A stretch of DNA of 64,000 bases. Origin: Sanderia malayensis. Its lineage: Eukaryota > Cnidaria > Scyphozoa > Semaeostomeae > Pelagiidae. The DNA lies in contig RQOL01000742.1 of assembly GCA_013076295.1 (NCBI GenBank), forward strand, positions 222,633 through 286,632, given 5' to 3'. Both the position numbers and the translations under genes were made by a program. Positions 28,636 through 42,300 of the stretch are shown here, one piece after another. The notes beneath the pieces are model-generated. The model ran no database searches, was not told the DNA's origin, and saw only the letters and a list, made by a program, of their open reading frames with translations. The stretch's first letter is position 1. The number at the start of each line of letters is the position of its first letter.

Positions 28636-29623
28636 ACACTCTTAGCTGCCTGCTCATTAACTGTCAATCATTAAACAACAAACTACCTTTATTAATGGAA
28701 CATGTAATGGATTTTAATGCTGATGTGTATTTTTAACCGAAACATGGCTCCGGTCGACTGTTGATAGCACCTCCGCCATGATTACGCCAATCTTTTTGAT
28801 GATATACGCCTACAATCTTGTTCAAATTCCCCGAAGCGATAGACAAAAAGTAACTGGTGGTGGAGTTGGAATATTGGTAAATAACTCATTTCATCAAAAG
28901 TATGTCCCTGTTCAAAAGTTTCAATCATTTGAATGCTGTATCTCAAAGCTGGTCCAACAGAAACTGAATTCAGTGATGCTTGTTGTCATTTATCGACTTG
29001 GCTATGAGTCTGCACAACTGTTTTTTAAAGAATTTACCGAACTCTTAGAAAACCTCACAGCATCCAAGATAAACTTTGTCATAGCTGGTGATTTTAACAT
29101 TCACTTTGAGTTGCCAAACGACTCGCTAACTAAAGAGCTTAATAGTATTTTGAATATGTTTCACCTGACTCAACATGTTGTTGGCCCAACACATCGATCA
29201 GGACATACAATTGATTTGGTTCTTACATGCAACAATGATATCGCGGTTACAGAAACCGGCGTGCATGACATTGCAGTTAGTGACCACAATCTTGTTTCCT
29301 TTTGTGTCAAGGTAGAACATGTACAGAAAGACAAAAAAGATATTTGCTATCGTAACATAAAAAATATTGATCAATCTCAACTATCGAATGACATTGAAAA
29401 GGCTCTCACAACAATGGATACAACGTTAAGTATCGAGGCGGCAATCCAGGAATACAATTCAAAACTCCAAGAAATAATGAATTTCCATGCACCTGAATTA
29501 CACAGGAGAGTAAGCATCGTTAAAACGGCCCAATGGTTTGACAGTGAATACCGCAACCTTCGTAGAGAACGACGAAGGGCAGAAAAGGTATTTCGAAAGA
29601 CACATTCAGCTTCATCCAGGTAG
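28636..29623 (+). pseudogene. LINE ORF2, APE-type endonuclease domain
   Basis: The domain starts near 28650 with INCQSLNNK, the usual opening of APE-like endonucleases in LINEs, in one frame. At the T run 28730-28734 the frame is lost by one base. The main frame then runs 28778-29623 with the conserved block GGGVGILV, the catalytic region AGDFNIHFE, THRSGHTIDLV and the SDH signature in AVSDHNLVSF. These are the motifs of the endonuclease that nicks target DNA to prime reverse transcription. The frame ends in a TAG at 29621-29623, but the downstream RT frame (29717 onward) is in exactly the same phase, so this is a single nonsense codon within ORF2 rather than a true end. Confidence 0.85.
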
Positions 29624-31405
29624 AAATTTATTAAACTCAGATTAGAAACAACTAAACTAGCTAAGTTTAAAAAGTCCCACTTTTACAAGAATAAAATCAA
29701 TAGTTCAAATAATAAATTGAAAACACTATTCCAAGTAACAAACTCACTTACCTCCTCCACACCTGAGTTGAAATATCATTCACCTGAAAGTAAATCGGAA
29801 ATAGCTAATAAATTTTTGCTTTTCTTCAAAAATAAGATTGACAAAATACGAAGTTCGTTTGACTCACCTGATTATGATAAAATTTTCCATTTGGGCAAAA
29901 TCTCCAAATCATGTAATATTTTAGAGAAATTTCAACTATTTACAGAAGAAGAGCTAAAGCAAGTAATTATCTCCAATAAAGTAAATTGCTCTCCAGATGA
30001 TCCTTTGGTAAAAGACTCCCTTGGAAGAAACATTGACACTCTACTGCCTTACTGGGTACATTTAGTAAATCTCTCACTAGAAACGGGATGCCTTGATGGT
30101 TTGAAATCGGCAATTATCGTTCCTCTACTGAAAGAGCTAAATAAAACATTAGATCCAAATGAATGCAAAAACTATAGACCTATTTCTAACTTACCCTTTT
30201 TAAGCAAGTTGATAGAAAGATGTGTAGCAAAGCGACTCGAGGCATATATGAACGAAAACAATTTACACTCACCTTATCAATATGGATACAAAAAAAACAC
30301 TCCACGAATTTTTACTACTGGACACAGTTGATCATATTGCTATGGCATTTGACAATAAGTGTGCAACACTATTAGTTTTACTTGATCTGAGTGCAGCTTT
30401 TGACACTGTTGACCAGGACTTACTGCTGGAGATATTGCAAACAAGGATTGGAATACGAGGAACTGTTCTGAAGTGGTTTGAGTCATTCCTAAAAAATCGA
30501 ACGCAGGGGTGCTTATTGTGTCAAAAACATCTGCCCCAAGCAAGCTTGATTATGGGGTTCTAAAAGTGTTCCACCCTGTCTTTCAAACAGCTGTACTAAC
30601 ATCAGAGCTGGAAAGTTGCCTTAAAGCAGTTGATAATTGGATGAATCGTCATTTTTTAAAATTGAATAAAACAAAAACTAAGATCTTGATACTCACTCCA
30701 CCGTCAATGAAAAATGAGATGAAAATCTGGGGTACAAATTTTAATGAGGAATGCATAAGGTTTGTTGATAAGGCAAAGAATTTGGGTGTCCTAATGGATA
30801 GTAATTTTGATTTTCAGCAACACATTCAAAAGCTGATATCAGAGTGCTACTATATATTACGAAATATTGCCAAAATTCGATGTTTTCTTCCAAAGGACTG
30901 CTTGACAATATTGATTACATCTTTAATATCTTCCAAACTTGATTATTGTAACTCCTTATATTTCAATCTAAACAAAAATCTCATTAGTAAACTACAATCG
31001 GTTCAAAACACTGCAATCAGAATTATATATAATAGATCCAAATTTGATAGGCAACCATTGTCCCCATTGCGACATGCGCTTCATTGGTTATGCATTCGTG
31101 AGAGAATAATATTTAAGCATTCGATAATTGTCCATCAGTGCATTTGGGGAGATGCTCCAGAGCCCTTGAAATCAAAAATAAATATTTTAAATCCACGTAC
31201 AATGATACTGGACATTAAAAATTGTAAAACCCAGTATGGAGAAAGAGCATTTTCCAGATGTGCACCAAAGATTTGGAACAGCCTACCTTGCTCTCTAAGA
31301 ATGATTGACAACAAAGAAATTTTTAAAACAACACTTAAATCATTTTTAATGACAACAAACTTGCCTAATTTTTACACAAAAGTTAATAGCTTAGGAATCT
31401 CTTAA
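29624..31405 (+). pseudogene. LINE ORF2, reverse transcriptase with catalytic deletion
   Basis: Three frames together make one RT. The first (to 30331) has YRPISNLPFLSKLIE and YQYGYKK. The second (30282-30563), reached by frameshift at or next to the eight-A run at 30290-30297, holds motif A (LLDLSAAFDTVDQ) and WFESFLKNRTQ. The third (30509-31405) resumes at the C-terminal part: WMNRHFLKLNKTKTKILI, then the thumb-like region and LHWLCIRERI typical of CR1/L2-type ends. Motif B (PQG) and motif C (YADD) are absent: the third frame jumps from YGV at about 30560 straight to the sequence that normally follows the active site. The lost segment includes the metal-binding aspartates, so the enzyme cannot work. 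Confidence 0.85.
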
Positions 31406-31590
31406 TTTTCCATTTTTAACGAACAGTTTAACAATATTTCCTAAAAACATTTTCTATTAAACTTTTTTAAAAACAAATTTATTTTTTACACCCTGGCTAC
31501 AAATACATGTCCACAGTTGAGCGAACTGCCGAAACTTATTCGGACAGTAGAAACTGTGAGTAAGCAATAAATATTACTATTATTATTATT
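31406..31590 (+). other. LINE 3' UTR and ATT-rich tail
   Basis: About 165 bp follow the RT stop, containing ACACCCTGGCTACAAATACATG near 31490 in split form and the inverted pair CACAGTTGAGCGAACTGCCG / GACAGTAGAAACTGTG, a possible stem-loop of the type recognised by LINE RTs. The tail is ATTACTATTATTATTATT, a simple-repeat 3' end as known for CR1/L2-group LINEs rather than a poly(A) tail. Confidence 0.7.
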
Positions 31591-32376
31591 AATGAAAATT
31601 AACATTCATTCCTACAATTTAAACGTCATTCCAAGCTAATATATCCAAAACTTAATGAAAAACTTGTTTACATGTTTTTCAATGAATAAACGTAAATACA
31701 GTTAAACCTAATGAAAGTATGAGATTCATTCCCACAATTTACACTAATAAAAATTAACGTTCATTCCCACAATTTGCGCATGATTCCGCGTCAATTCAGC
31801 GAAAATTGATATTAACATTCATTCCCACAATTTACACTAATGAAAAATAACATTCATTCCCACAATTTACACATCATTCCAGGCTAATATATTCAAAACT
31901 TAATGAAAAATTTGTTTACATGTTTTCAGTGATATTAGCATTCATGCCGCAATTTACAAATGAATAAACGTAAGCACAGTTAAACCTAATGAAAGTATAA
32001 TATCTCATTCCCATAATTTACATGAATAAAAATTAACTTTCATTCCCTCAAATTACACTAATGAAATTTAACTTTCATTCCCACATTTTACACTAATAAA
32101 AATAACACTCATTCCCACAATTTACACAAATAAAAATTAACTTCCATTCCCACAATTTACACCAATAAAAATTAACTTTTATTCCCGCAACTTACACTAA
32201 TCAAAATTAACATTCATTCCCACAATTTGCGCATGATTCCACGTCAATTCAGCGGAAAACAAATTGTTATACACTTTTAGTTACTATTTTCACTGATATT
32301 AACATTCATTCCCACAATTTACACTAATAAAAGATATTTTTCATTCCCACAATTACACTAATGAAAATGAACATTC

Positions 32377-35300
32377 ATTCCCACAATTTATACGTTATTC
32401 CAGGCTAATATATCCAAAACTTAATGAAAAACTTGTTTACATGTTTTCAGTGATATTAGCATTCATTCCGCAATTTACAAATGAATAAACGTAAATACAG
32501 TTCAACCTGGTGAAAATATGACATTCATTCTCACATTTTACATTAATAAAAATTAACTTTCATTCCCGCAATTTACACTAATAACAATTAATTTTCATTC
32601 CGACAATTTACACTAATAAAAAATAACTTTCAATCCCACAAAACACACTAGTGAAAATTAACATTCACTCCCACAATTTACACATGATTCCACGCTAATA
32701 TATCTAAAACTTAATGAAAAACTTGTTTACATGCTTTCAGTGATATTGACAATCATTCCGCAATTTACAAATGAATAAACGTAAATACGGTAAACCTAAT
32801 AAAAATATAACTTTCATTCCCACAATTTACATTAATGAAAATAAACTTTCATTCCCACAATTTACACTAACGAAAATTAGCAATCATTCCCACACTTTAC
32901 ACATGAATCCAGGTAAATACATCTAAAACCTGTTGAAAACACTTCTAGTTACTTTTATCAGTGATATTAACTTTCATTCCCGCAAATTACACTAATGAAA
33001 TTTAACTTTCATTCCCACATTTTACACTAATAAAAAATAACACTCATTCCCACAATTTAAACAAATAAAAATTAACTTCCATTCCACAATTTACACCAAA
33101 AAAATTACCTTTTTTTCCCGCAACTTACATTAATCAAAATTAACATTCATTCCCACAATTTGCGCATGATTCCACGTCAATTCAGCGGAAAACAAATTGT
33201 TATACACTTTTAGTTACTATTTTCACTTGGTATTAACATTCATTCACACATTTACACTAATAAAAAGATATTTTCATTCCCACAATTTACACTAATGAAA
33301 ATTAATATTCATTCCCACAATTTATACGTTATTCCAGGCTAATATATCCAAAACTTAATGAAAAACTTGTTTACATGTTTTCAGTGATATTAGCATTCAT
33401 TCCGCAATTACAAATGGATAAACGTAAATACGGTAAACCTAATAAAAATATAACTCTCATTCCCACAATTTACACTAATGAAAATAAACTTTCATTCCCA
33501 CAATTTACACTAACGAAAATTAGCAATCATTCCCACACTTTACACATGATTCCAGGTAAATACATCTAAAACCTGTTGAAAACAATTCTAGTTACTTTTA
33601 TCAGTGATATTAACTTTCATTCCCGCAAATTACACTAATGAAATTTAACTTTCATTCCCACATTTTACACTAATAAAAAATAACACTCATTCCCACAATT
33701 TAAACAAATAAAAATTAACTTCCATTCCCACAATTTACACCAATAAAAATTAACTTTTATTCCCGCAACTTACACTAATAAAAAATAACGTTCAATCCCA
33801 CAATTTATGCATTATTCCAGGCTAATATATCCAAAACTTAATGAAAACTTGTTTCCATGTTTTCAGTGTTATTAGCATTCATTCCGCAATTTACAAATGA
33901 ATAAACGTAAATACAGTTAAACCTAATGAAAGTATGAGATTCATTCCCACAATTCACACTAATAAAAATTAACGTTCATTCCCACAATTTGCGCATGATT
34001 CCACGTCAATTCAGCGGAAAACAAATTGTTATACACTTTTAGTTACTATTTTCATTCCCTGATATTAACATTCATTCCCACAATTTACACTAATAAAAGA
34101 TATTTTTTATTCCCACAATTTACAATAATGAAAGTTAACATTCATTCCTACAATTTATACGTTATTCCAAGCTAATATATCCAAAACTTAATGAAAAACT
34201 TGTTTACATGTTTTTCAATGAATAAACGTAAATACAGTTAAACCTAATGAAAGTATTAGATTCATTCCCACAATTTACACTAATAAAAATTAACGGTCAT
34301 TCCCACAATTTACACTAATGAAAAATATTTTTCATTCTCACAATTTACAGTAGTGAAATTAACATTCATTCCCACAATTTACACTAATAAAAATTAACTT
34401 TTGATCCCGGCACTTAGACTAATCAAAATTAACATTCATTGCCACAATTGGCGCATGATTCCACGGCAATTCAGCGAAATTAATTTGTTATACACTTTTA
34501 GTTATTTTTTTCAGTAATATTAACATTCATTCCCGCAATTTACACATGATTCCAGGCTAATATATTCAAAACTTAATGAAAAATTTGTTTACATGTTTTC
34601 AGTGATAATAGCATTCATTCCGCAATTTACAAATGAATAAACGTAAACACAGTTAAACCTAATGAAAGTATAATATCTCATTCCCATAATTTACATTAAA
34701 ATTACACTAATGAAATTTAACTTTCATTCCCACATTTTACAGTAATAAAAAATAACACTCATTCCCACAATTTACACAAATAAAAATTAACTTCCATTCC
34801 CACAATTTACACAAATAAAAATTACCTTTTTTCCCGCAACTTACACTAATCAAAATTAACACTCATTCCCACAATTTGCGCATGATTCCACGTCAATTCA
34901 GCGGAAAACAAATTGTTATACACTTTTAGTTACTATTTTCATTCACTGATATTAACATTCATTCCCACAATTTACACTAATAAAAGATATTTTTTATTCC
35001 CACAATTTACACTAATGAAAATTAACATTCATTCCTACAATTTATACGTCATTCCAAGCTAATATATCCAAAACTTAATGAAAAACTTGTTTACATGTTT
35101 TTCAATGAATAAACGTAAATACAGTTAAACCTAATGAAAGTATGAGATTCATTCCCACAATTTACACTAATAAAAATTAACGTTCATTCCCACAATTTGC
35201 GCATGATTCCGCGTCAATTCAGCGAAAATTGATATTAACATTCATTCCCACAATTTACACTAATGAAAAATAACATTCATTCCCACAATGTACACATGAT

Positions 35301-37375
35301 TCCAAGCTAATATATCCAAAACTTAATGAAAAACTTGTTTACAAGTTTTTCAATGAATAAACGTAAATACAGTTAAACCTAATGAAAGTATTAGATTCAT
35401 TCCCACAATTTACACTAATAAAAATTAACGGTCATTCCCACAATTTACACTAATGAAAAATATTTTTCATTCTCACAATTTACAGTAGTGAAAATTAACA
35501 TTCATTCCCACAATTTACACTAATAAAAATTAACTTTTGATCCCGGCACTTAGACTAATCAAAATTAACATTCATTGCCACAATTGGCGCATGATTCCAC
35601 GGCAATTCAGCGAAATTAATTTGTTATACACTTTTAGTTATTTTTTTCAGTAATATTAACATTCATTCCCGCAATTTACACATGATTCCAGGCTAATATA
35701 TTCAAAACTTAATGAAAAATTTGTTTACATGTTTTCAGTGATAATAGCATTCATTCCGCAATTTACAAATGAATAAACGTAAACACAGTTAAACCTAATG
35801 AAAGTATAATATCTCATTCCCATAATTTACATTAAAATTACACTAATGAAATTTAACTTTCATTCCCACATTTTACAGTAATAAAAAATAACACTCATTC
35901 CCACAATTTACACAAATAAAAATTAACTTCCATTCCCACAATTTACACAAATAAAAATTACCTTTTTTCCCGCAACTTACACTAATCAAAATTAACACTC
36001 ATTCCCACAATTTGCGCATGATTCCACGTCAATTCAGCGGAAAACAAATTGTTATACACTTTTAGTTACTATTTTCATTCACTGATATTAACATTCATTC
36101 CCACAATTTACACTAATAAAAGATATTTTTTATTCCCACAATTTACACTAATGAAAATTAACATTCATTCCTACAATTTATACGTCATTCCAAGCTAATA
36201 TATCCAAAACTTAATGAAAAACTTGTTTACATGTTTTTCAATGAATAAACGTAAATACAGTTAAACCTAATGAAAGTATGAGATTCATTCCCACAATTTA
36301 CACTAATAAAAATTAACGTTCATTCCCACAATTTGCGCATGATTCCGCGTCAATTCAGCGAAAATTGATATTAACATTCATTCCCACAATTTACACTAAT
36401 GAAAAATAACATTCATTCCCACAATGTACACATGATTCCAGGCTAATATATTCAAAATTTAATGAAAAATTTGTTTACATGTTTTCAGTGATATTAGCAT
36501 TCATGCCGCAATTTACAAATGAATAAGCGTAACCACAGTTAAACCTAATGAAAGTATAATATCTCATTCCCATAATTTACAGGAATAAAAATTAACTTTC
36601 ATTCCCTCAAATTACACTAATGAAATTTAACTTTCATTCCCACATTTTACATTAATAAAAATAACACTCATTCCCACAATTTACACAAATAAAAATTAAC
36701 TTCCATTCCCACAATTTACACCATTAAAAATTAACTTTAATTCCCGCAACTTACACTAATCAAAATTAACATTCATTCCCACAATTTGCGCATGATTCCA
36801 CGTCAATTCAGCGGAAAACAAATTGTTATACACTTTTAGTTACTTTTCTCAGTAATATTAACATTCATTCCCACAATTTACACTAATAAAAGATATTTTT
36901 CATTCCCACAATTTACACTAATGAAAATTAACATTCATTCCCACAATTTATACGTTATTCCAGGCTAATATATCCAAAACTTAATGAAAAACTTGTTTAC
37001 ATGTTTTCAGTGATATTTGCATTCATTCCGCAATTTACAAATGAATAAACGTAAATACAGTTCAACCTGGTGAAAATATGACATTCATTCTCACATTTTA
37101 CATTAATAAAAATTAACTTTCATTCCCGCAATTTACACTAATAACAATTAATTTTCATTCCGACAATTTACACTAATAAAAAATAACTTTCAATCCCACA
37201 AAACACAGTAGTGAAAATTAACATTCACTCCCACAATTTACACATGATTCCACGCTAATATATCTAAAACTTAATGAAAAACTTGTTTACATGCTTTCAG
37301 TGATATTGACAATCATTCCGCAATTTACAAATGAATAAACGTAAATACGGTAAACCTAATAAAAATATAACTTTC
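32377..37375. repeat. Dispersed duplicate segment, offset 4560 bp
   Basis: About 430 bp at 32377-32810 recur at 36937-37372 at a constant offset of 4560 bp. The marker variant CAGTTCAACCTGGTGAAAAT is at about 32498 and 37058; it differs from the common CAGTTAAACCTAATGAAAGT. Further shared private variants follow, such as TAACAATTAATTTTCATTCC and CAAAACACA. The 1135-bp tandem repeat lies between the two copies. Confidence 0.8.
34167..36437. repeat. Two tandem copies of a 1135-bp higher-order repeat
   Basis: Copies at about 34167-35301 and 35302-36437. The marker TAACGGTCATTCCCAC is at 34291 and 35426 (offset 1135); CCACGGCAATTCAGCGAAAT, TAATTTGTTATACAC and the shortened join ACATTAAAATTACACTAATG occur in both. 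A single inserted A (GTGAAATTAAC against GTGAAAATTAAC) brings later offsets to 1136. Near identity over more than 1.1 kb shows a recent unequal exchange. Confidence 0.9.
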
Positions 37376-37859
37376 ATTCCCACATTTTACACTAATAAAA
37401 AATAAAACTCATTCCCACAATTTAAACAAATAAAAATTAACTTCCATTCCCACAATTTACACCAATAAAAATTACCTTTTTTTCCTGCAACTTACACTAA
37501 TCAAAATTAATATTCATTCCCATTCTCATTAACATTCATTCCCACAATTTGCGCATGATTCGACGTCAATTCAGCGAAAACAAATTGTTATGAACATTTA
37601 ATAACTATTTTCATTGATATTAACATTCATTCCCACAATTTACACTAATGAAAAATATTTTTCATTCTCACAATTTACAGTAGTGAAAATTAACATTCAT
37701 TCCCACAATTTACACTAATAAAAATTAACTTTTTATCCCGGCACTTAGACTAATCAAAATTAACATTCATTGCCACAATTTGCGCATGATTCCACGGCAA
37801 TTCAGCGAAAACAATTTGTTATACATTTTTAGTTATTTTTTTCAGTAATATTAACATTC

Positions 37860-39354
37860 ATTCCCGCAATTTACACTAATAAAAAATAACTTTCATTCCC
37901 ACAATTTACACCAATAAAAATTACCTTTTTTTCCCGCAACTTACATTAATCAAAATTAACATTCATTTCCACAATTTGCGCATGATTCCACGTCAATTCA
38001 GCGGAAAACAAATTGTTATACACTTTTAGTTACTATTTTCATTCACTGATATTAACATTCATTCCCACAATTTACACTAATAAAAGATATTTTCCATTCC
38101 CACAATTTACACTAATGGAAATTAACATTCATTCCTACAATTTATACGTTATTCCAAGCTAATATCTCCAAAACTTAATGAAAAACTTGTTTACATGTTT
38201 TTCAATGAATAAACGTAAATACAGTTAAACCTAATGAAAGTATGAGATTCATTCCCACAATTTACACTAATAAAAATAAACGTTCATTCCCACAATTTGC
38301 GCATGATTCCGCGTCAATTCAGCGAAAATCGATATTAACATTCATTCCACAATTTACACTAATAAACATAACACTCATTCCCACAATTTACACAAATAAA
38401 ATTTAACTTCCATTCCCACAATTTACACCAATAAAAATTAACTTTTATTCCCGCAACTTACACTGATCAAAATTAACATTCATTCCCACAATTTGCGCAT
38501 GATTCCACGTCAATTCAGCGAAAACAAATTGTTATACACTTTTAGTTACTATTTTCACTGATATTAACATTCATTCCCACAATTTACACTAATAAAAGAT
38601 ATTTTTCATTCCCACAATTTACAGTAATGAAAATTAACATTCATTCCTACAATTTATACGTTATTCCAAGCTAATATCTCCAAAACTTAATGAAAAACTT
38701 GTTTACATGTTTTTCAATGAATAAACGTAAATACAGTTAAACCTAATGAAAGTATGAGATTCATTCCCACAATTTTCACTAATAAAAATAAACGTTCATT
38801 CCCACAATTTGCGCATGATTCCGCGTCAATTCAGCGAAAATCGATATTAACATTCATTCCCACAATTTACACTAATAAACATAACACTCATTCCCACAAT
38901 TTACACAAATAAAATTTAACTTCCATTCCCACAATTTACACCAATAAAAATTAACTTTTTATCCCGGCACTTAGACTAATCAAAATTAACATTCATTGCC
39001 ACAATTTGCGCATGATTCCACGGCAATTCAGCGAAAACAATTTGTTATACATTTTTAGTTATTTTTTTCAGTAATATTAACATTCATTCCCGCAATTTAC
39101 ACTAATAAAAAATAACTTTCATTCCCACAATTTACACCAATAAAAATTACCTTTTTTTCCCGCAACTTACATTAATCAAAATTAACATTCATTTCCACAA
39201 TTTGCGCATGATTCCACGTCAATTCAGCGGAAAACAAATTGTTATACACTTTTAGTTACTATTTTCATTCACTGATATTAACATTCATTCCCACAATTTA
39301 CACTAATAAAAGATATTTTCCATTCCCACAATTTACACTAATGGAAATTAACAT
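37860..39354. repeat. Nested repeats of about 513 and 1226 bp in block B
   Basis: The segment with the unusual ATTAACATTCATTTCCACAA recurs at 37961, 39187 and 41367 (offsets 1226 and 2180). Within it, the variant GATTCCGCGTCAATTCAGCG followed by AAAATCGATATTAAC recurs at about 38307, 38820 and 39534, and again near 41713 and 42227, giving a sub-period of about 513-514 bp. These are earlier duplication steps from which the 2693-bp unit was later built. Confidence 0.75.
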
Positions 39355-42300
39355 TCATTCCTACAATTTATACGTTATTCCAAGCTAATATCTCCAAAAC
39401 TTAATGAAAAACTTGTTTACATGTTTTTCAATGAATAAACGTAAATACAGTTAAACCTAATGAAAGTATGAGATTCATTCCCACAATTTACACTAATAAA
39501 AATAAACGTTCATTCCCACAATTTGCGCATGATTCCGCGTCAATTCAGCGAAAATCGATATTAACATTCATTCCCACAATTTACACTAATAAACATAACA
39601 CTCATTCCCACAATTTACACAAATAAAATTTAACTTCCATTCCCACAATTTACACCAATAAAAATTAACTTTTATTCCCGCAACTTACACTGATCAAAAT
39701 TAACATTCATTCCCACAATTTGCGCATGATTCCACGTCAATTCAGCGAAAACAAATTGTTATACACTTTTAGTTACTATTTTCACTGATATTAACATTCA
39801 TTCCCACAATTTACACTAATAAAAGATATTTTTCATTCCCACAATTTACAGTAATGAAAATTAACATTCATTCCTACAATTTATACGTTATTGCAGGCTA
39901 ATATATCCAAAACTTAATGAAAAACTTGTTTACATGTTTTTCAATGAATAAACGTAAAATACAGTTAAACCTAATGAAAGTATGAGATTCATTCCCACAA
40001 TTTACACTAATAAAAATTAACGTTCATTCCCACAATTTACACTAATGAAAAATTTTTTCATTCTCTCAATTTACAGTAGTGAAAATTAACATTCATTCCC
40101 ACAATTTACACTAATAAAAATTAACGTTCATTCCCACAATTTACACTAATGAAAAATATTTTTCATTCTCACAATTTACAGTAGTGAAAATTAACATTCA
40201 TTCCCACAATTTACACTAATAAAAATTAACTTTTAATCCCGCCACTTAGACTAATCAAAATTAACATTCATTGCCACAATTTGCGCATGATTCCACGGCA
40301 ATTCAGGGAAAACAATTTGTTATAGACTTTTAGTTATTTTTTTCAGTAATATTAACATTCATTCCCGCAATTTACACATGATTCCAGGCTAATATATTCA
40401 AAACTTAATGAAAAATTTGTTTACATGTTTTCAGTGATATTAGCATTCATTCCGCAATTTGCAAATGAATAAACGTAAACACAGTTAAACCTAATGAAAG
40501 TATAATATCTCATTTCCATAATTTACATTAATAAAAATTAACTTTCATTCCCGCAAATTACACTAATGAAATTTAACTTTCATTCCCACATTTTACACCA
40601 ATAAAAATTACCTTTTTTTCCGGCAATTTACACTAATCAAAATTAACATTCATTCCCACAATTTATACGTTATTCCAGGCTAATATATCCAAAACTTAAT
40701 GAAAAACTTGTTTACATGTTTTCAGTGATATTAGCATTCATTCCGCAATTTACAAATGCATAAACGTAAATACAGTTAAAACCTAATGAAAGTATAATTT
40801 TCATTCCCATAATTTACATTAACAAAAATTTACTTTCATTCACGCAAATTACACTAATAAAAAATAACTTTCATTCCCACCATTTACACCAATAAAAATT
40901 ACCTTTTTCTCCCGCAACTTACACTAATCAAAATTAACATTCATTCCCACAATTTGCGCATGATTCCACGTCAATTCAGCGGAAAACAAACTGTTATACA
41001 CTTTTAGTTACTATTTTCACTGATATTAACGTTCATTCCCACAATTTACACTAATGAAAAATATTTTTCATTCTCACAATTTACAGCAGTGAAAATTAAC
41101 ATTCATTCCCACAATTTACACTAATAAAAATTAACTTTTTATCCCGGCACTTAGACTAATCAAAATTAACATTCATTGCCACAATTTGCGCATGATTCCA
41201 CGGCAATTCAGCGAAAACAATTTGTTATACATTTTTAGTTATTTTTTTCAGTAATAGTAACATTCATTCCCGCAATTTACACTAATAAAAAATAACTTTC
41301 ATTCCCACAATTTACACCAATAAAAATTACCTTTTTTTCCCGCAACTTACATTAATCAAAATTAACATTCATTTCCACAATTTGCGCATGATTCCACGTC
41401 AATTCAGCGGAAAACAAATTGTTATACACTTTTAGTTACTATTTTCATTCACTGATATTAACATTCATTCCCACAATTTACACTAATAAAAGATATTTTC
41501 CATTCCCACAATTTACACTAATGGAAATTAACATTCATTCCTACAATTTATACGTTATTCCAAGCTAATATCTCCAAAACTTAATGAAAAACTTGTTTAC
41601 ATGTTTTTCAATGAATAAACGTAAATACAGTTAAACCTAATGAAAGTATGAGATTCATTCCCACAATTTACACTAATAAAAATAAACGTTCATTCCCACA
41701 ATTTGCGCATGATTCCGCGTCAATTCAGCGAAAATCGATATTAACATTCATTCCCACAATTTACACTAATAAACATAACACTCATTCCCACAATTTACAC
41801 AAATAAAATTTAACTTCCATTCCCACAATTTACACCAATAAAAATTAACTTTTATTCCCGCAACTTACACTGATCAAAATTAACATTCATTCCCACAATT
41901 TGCGCATGATTCCACGTCAATTCAGCGAAAACAAATTGTTATACACTTTTAGTTACTATTTTCACTGATATTAACATTCATTCCCACAATTTACACTAAT
42001 AAAAGATATTTTTCATTCCCACAATTTACAGTAATGAAAATTAACATTCATTCCTACAATTTATACGTTATTCCAAGCTAATATCTCCAAAACTTAATGA
42101 AAAACTTGTTTACATGTTTTTCAATGAATAAACGTAAATACAGTTAAACCTAATGAAAGTATGAGATTCATTCCCACAATTTACACTAATAAAAATAAAC
42201 GTTCATTCCCACAATTTGCGCATGATTCCGCGTCAATTCAGCGAAAATCGATATTAACATTCATTCCCACAATTTACACTAATAAACATAACACTCATTC

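Larger units (their letters stand above)
25988..31590 (+). mobile_element. Degenerate LINE of the CR1/L2 type
   Basis: A 5.6-kb insertion inside the satellite. In order: a long region with no recognisable frame (25988-27640), an ORF1-type PHD-like finger (27642-27797), zinc knuckles (28297-28635), an endonuclease (from about 28650) and a reverse transcriptase (to 31405), then a 3' UTR ending in a short ATT-rich microsatellite (31571-31590). ORF1 with PHD finger plus knuckles and an APE-type endonuclease upstream of the RT are known for CR1/L2-group LINEs. AATGAAAA lies on both sides (25980-25987 and 31591-31598), but satellite context on the two sides does not match one site. The copy is dead: several frameshifts, one in-frame stop and a deletion over the RT catalytic motif. 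Confidence 0.88.
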
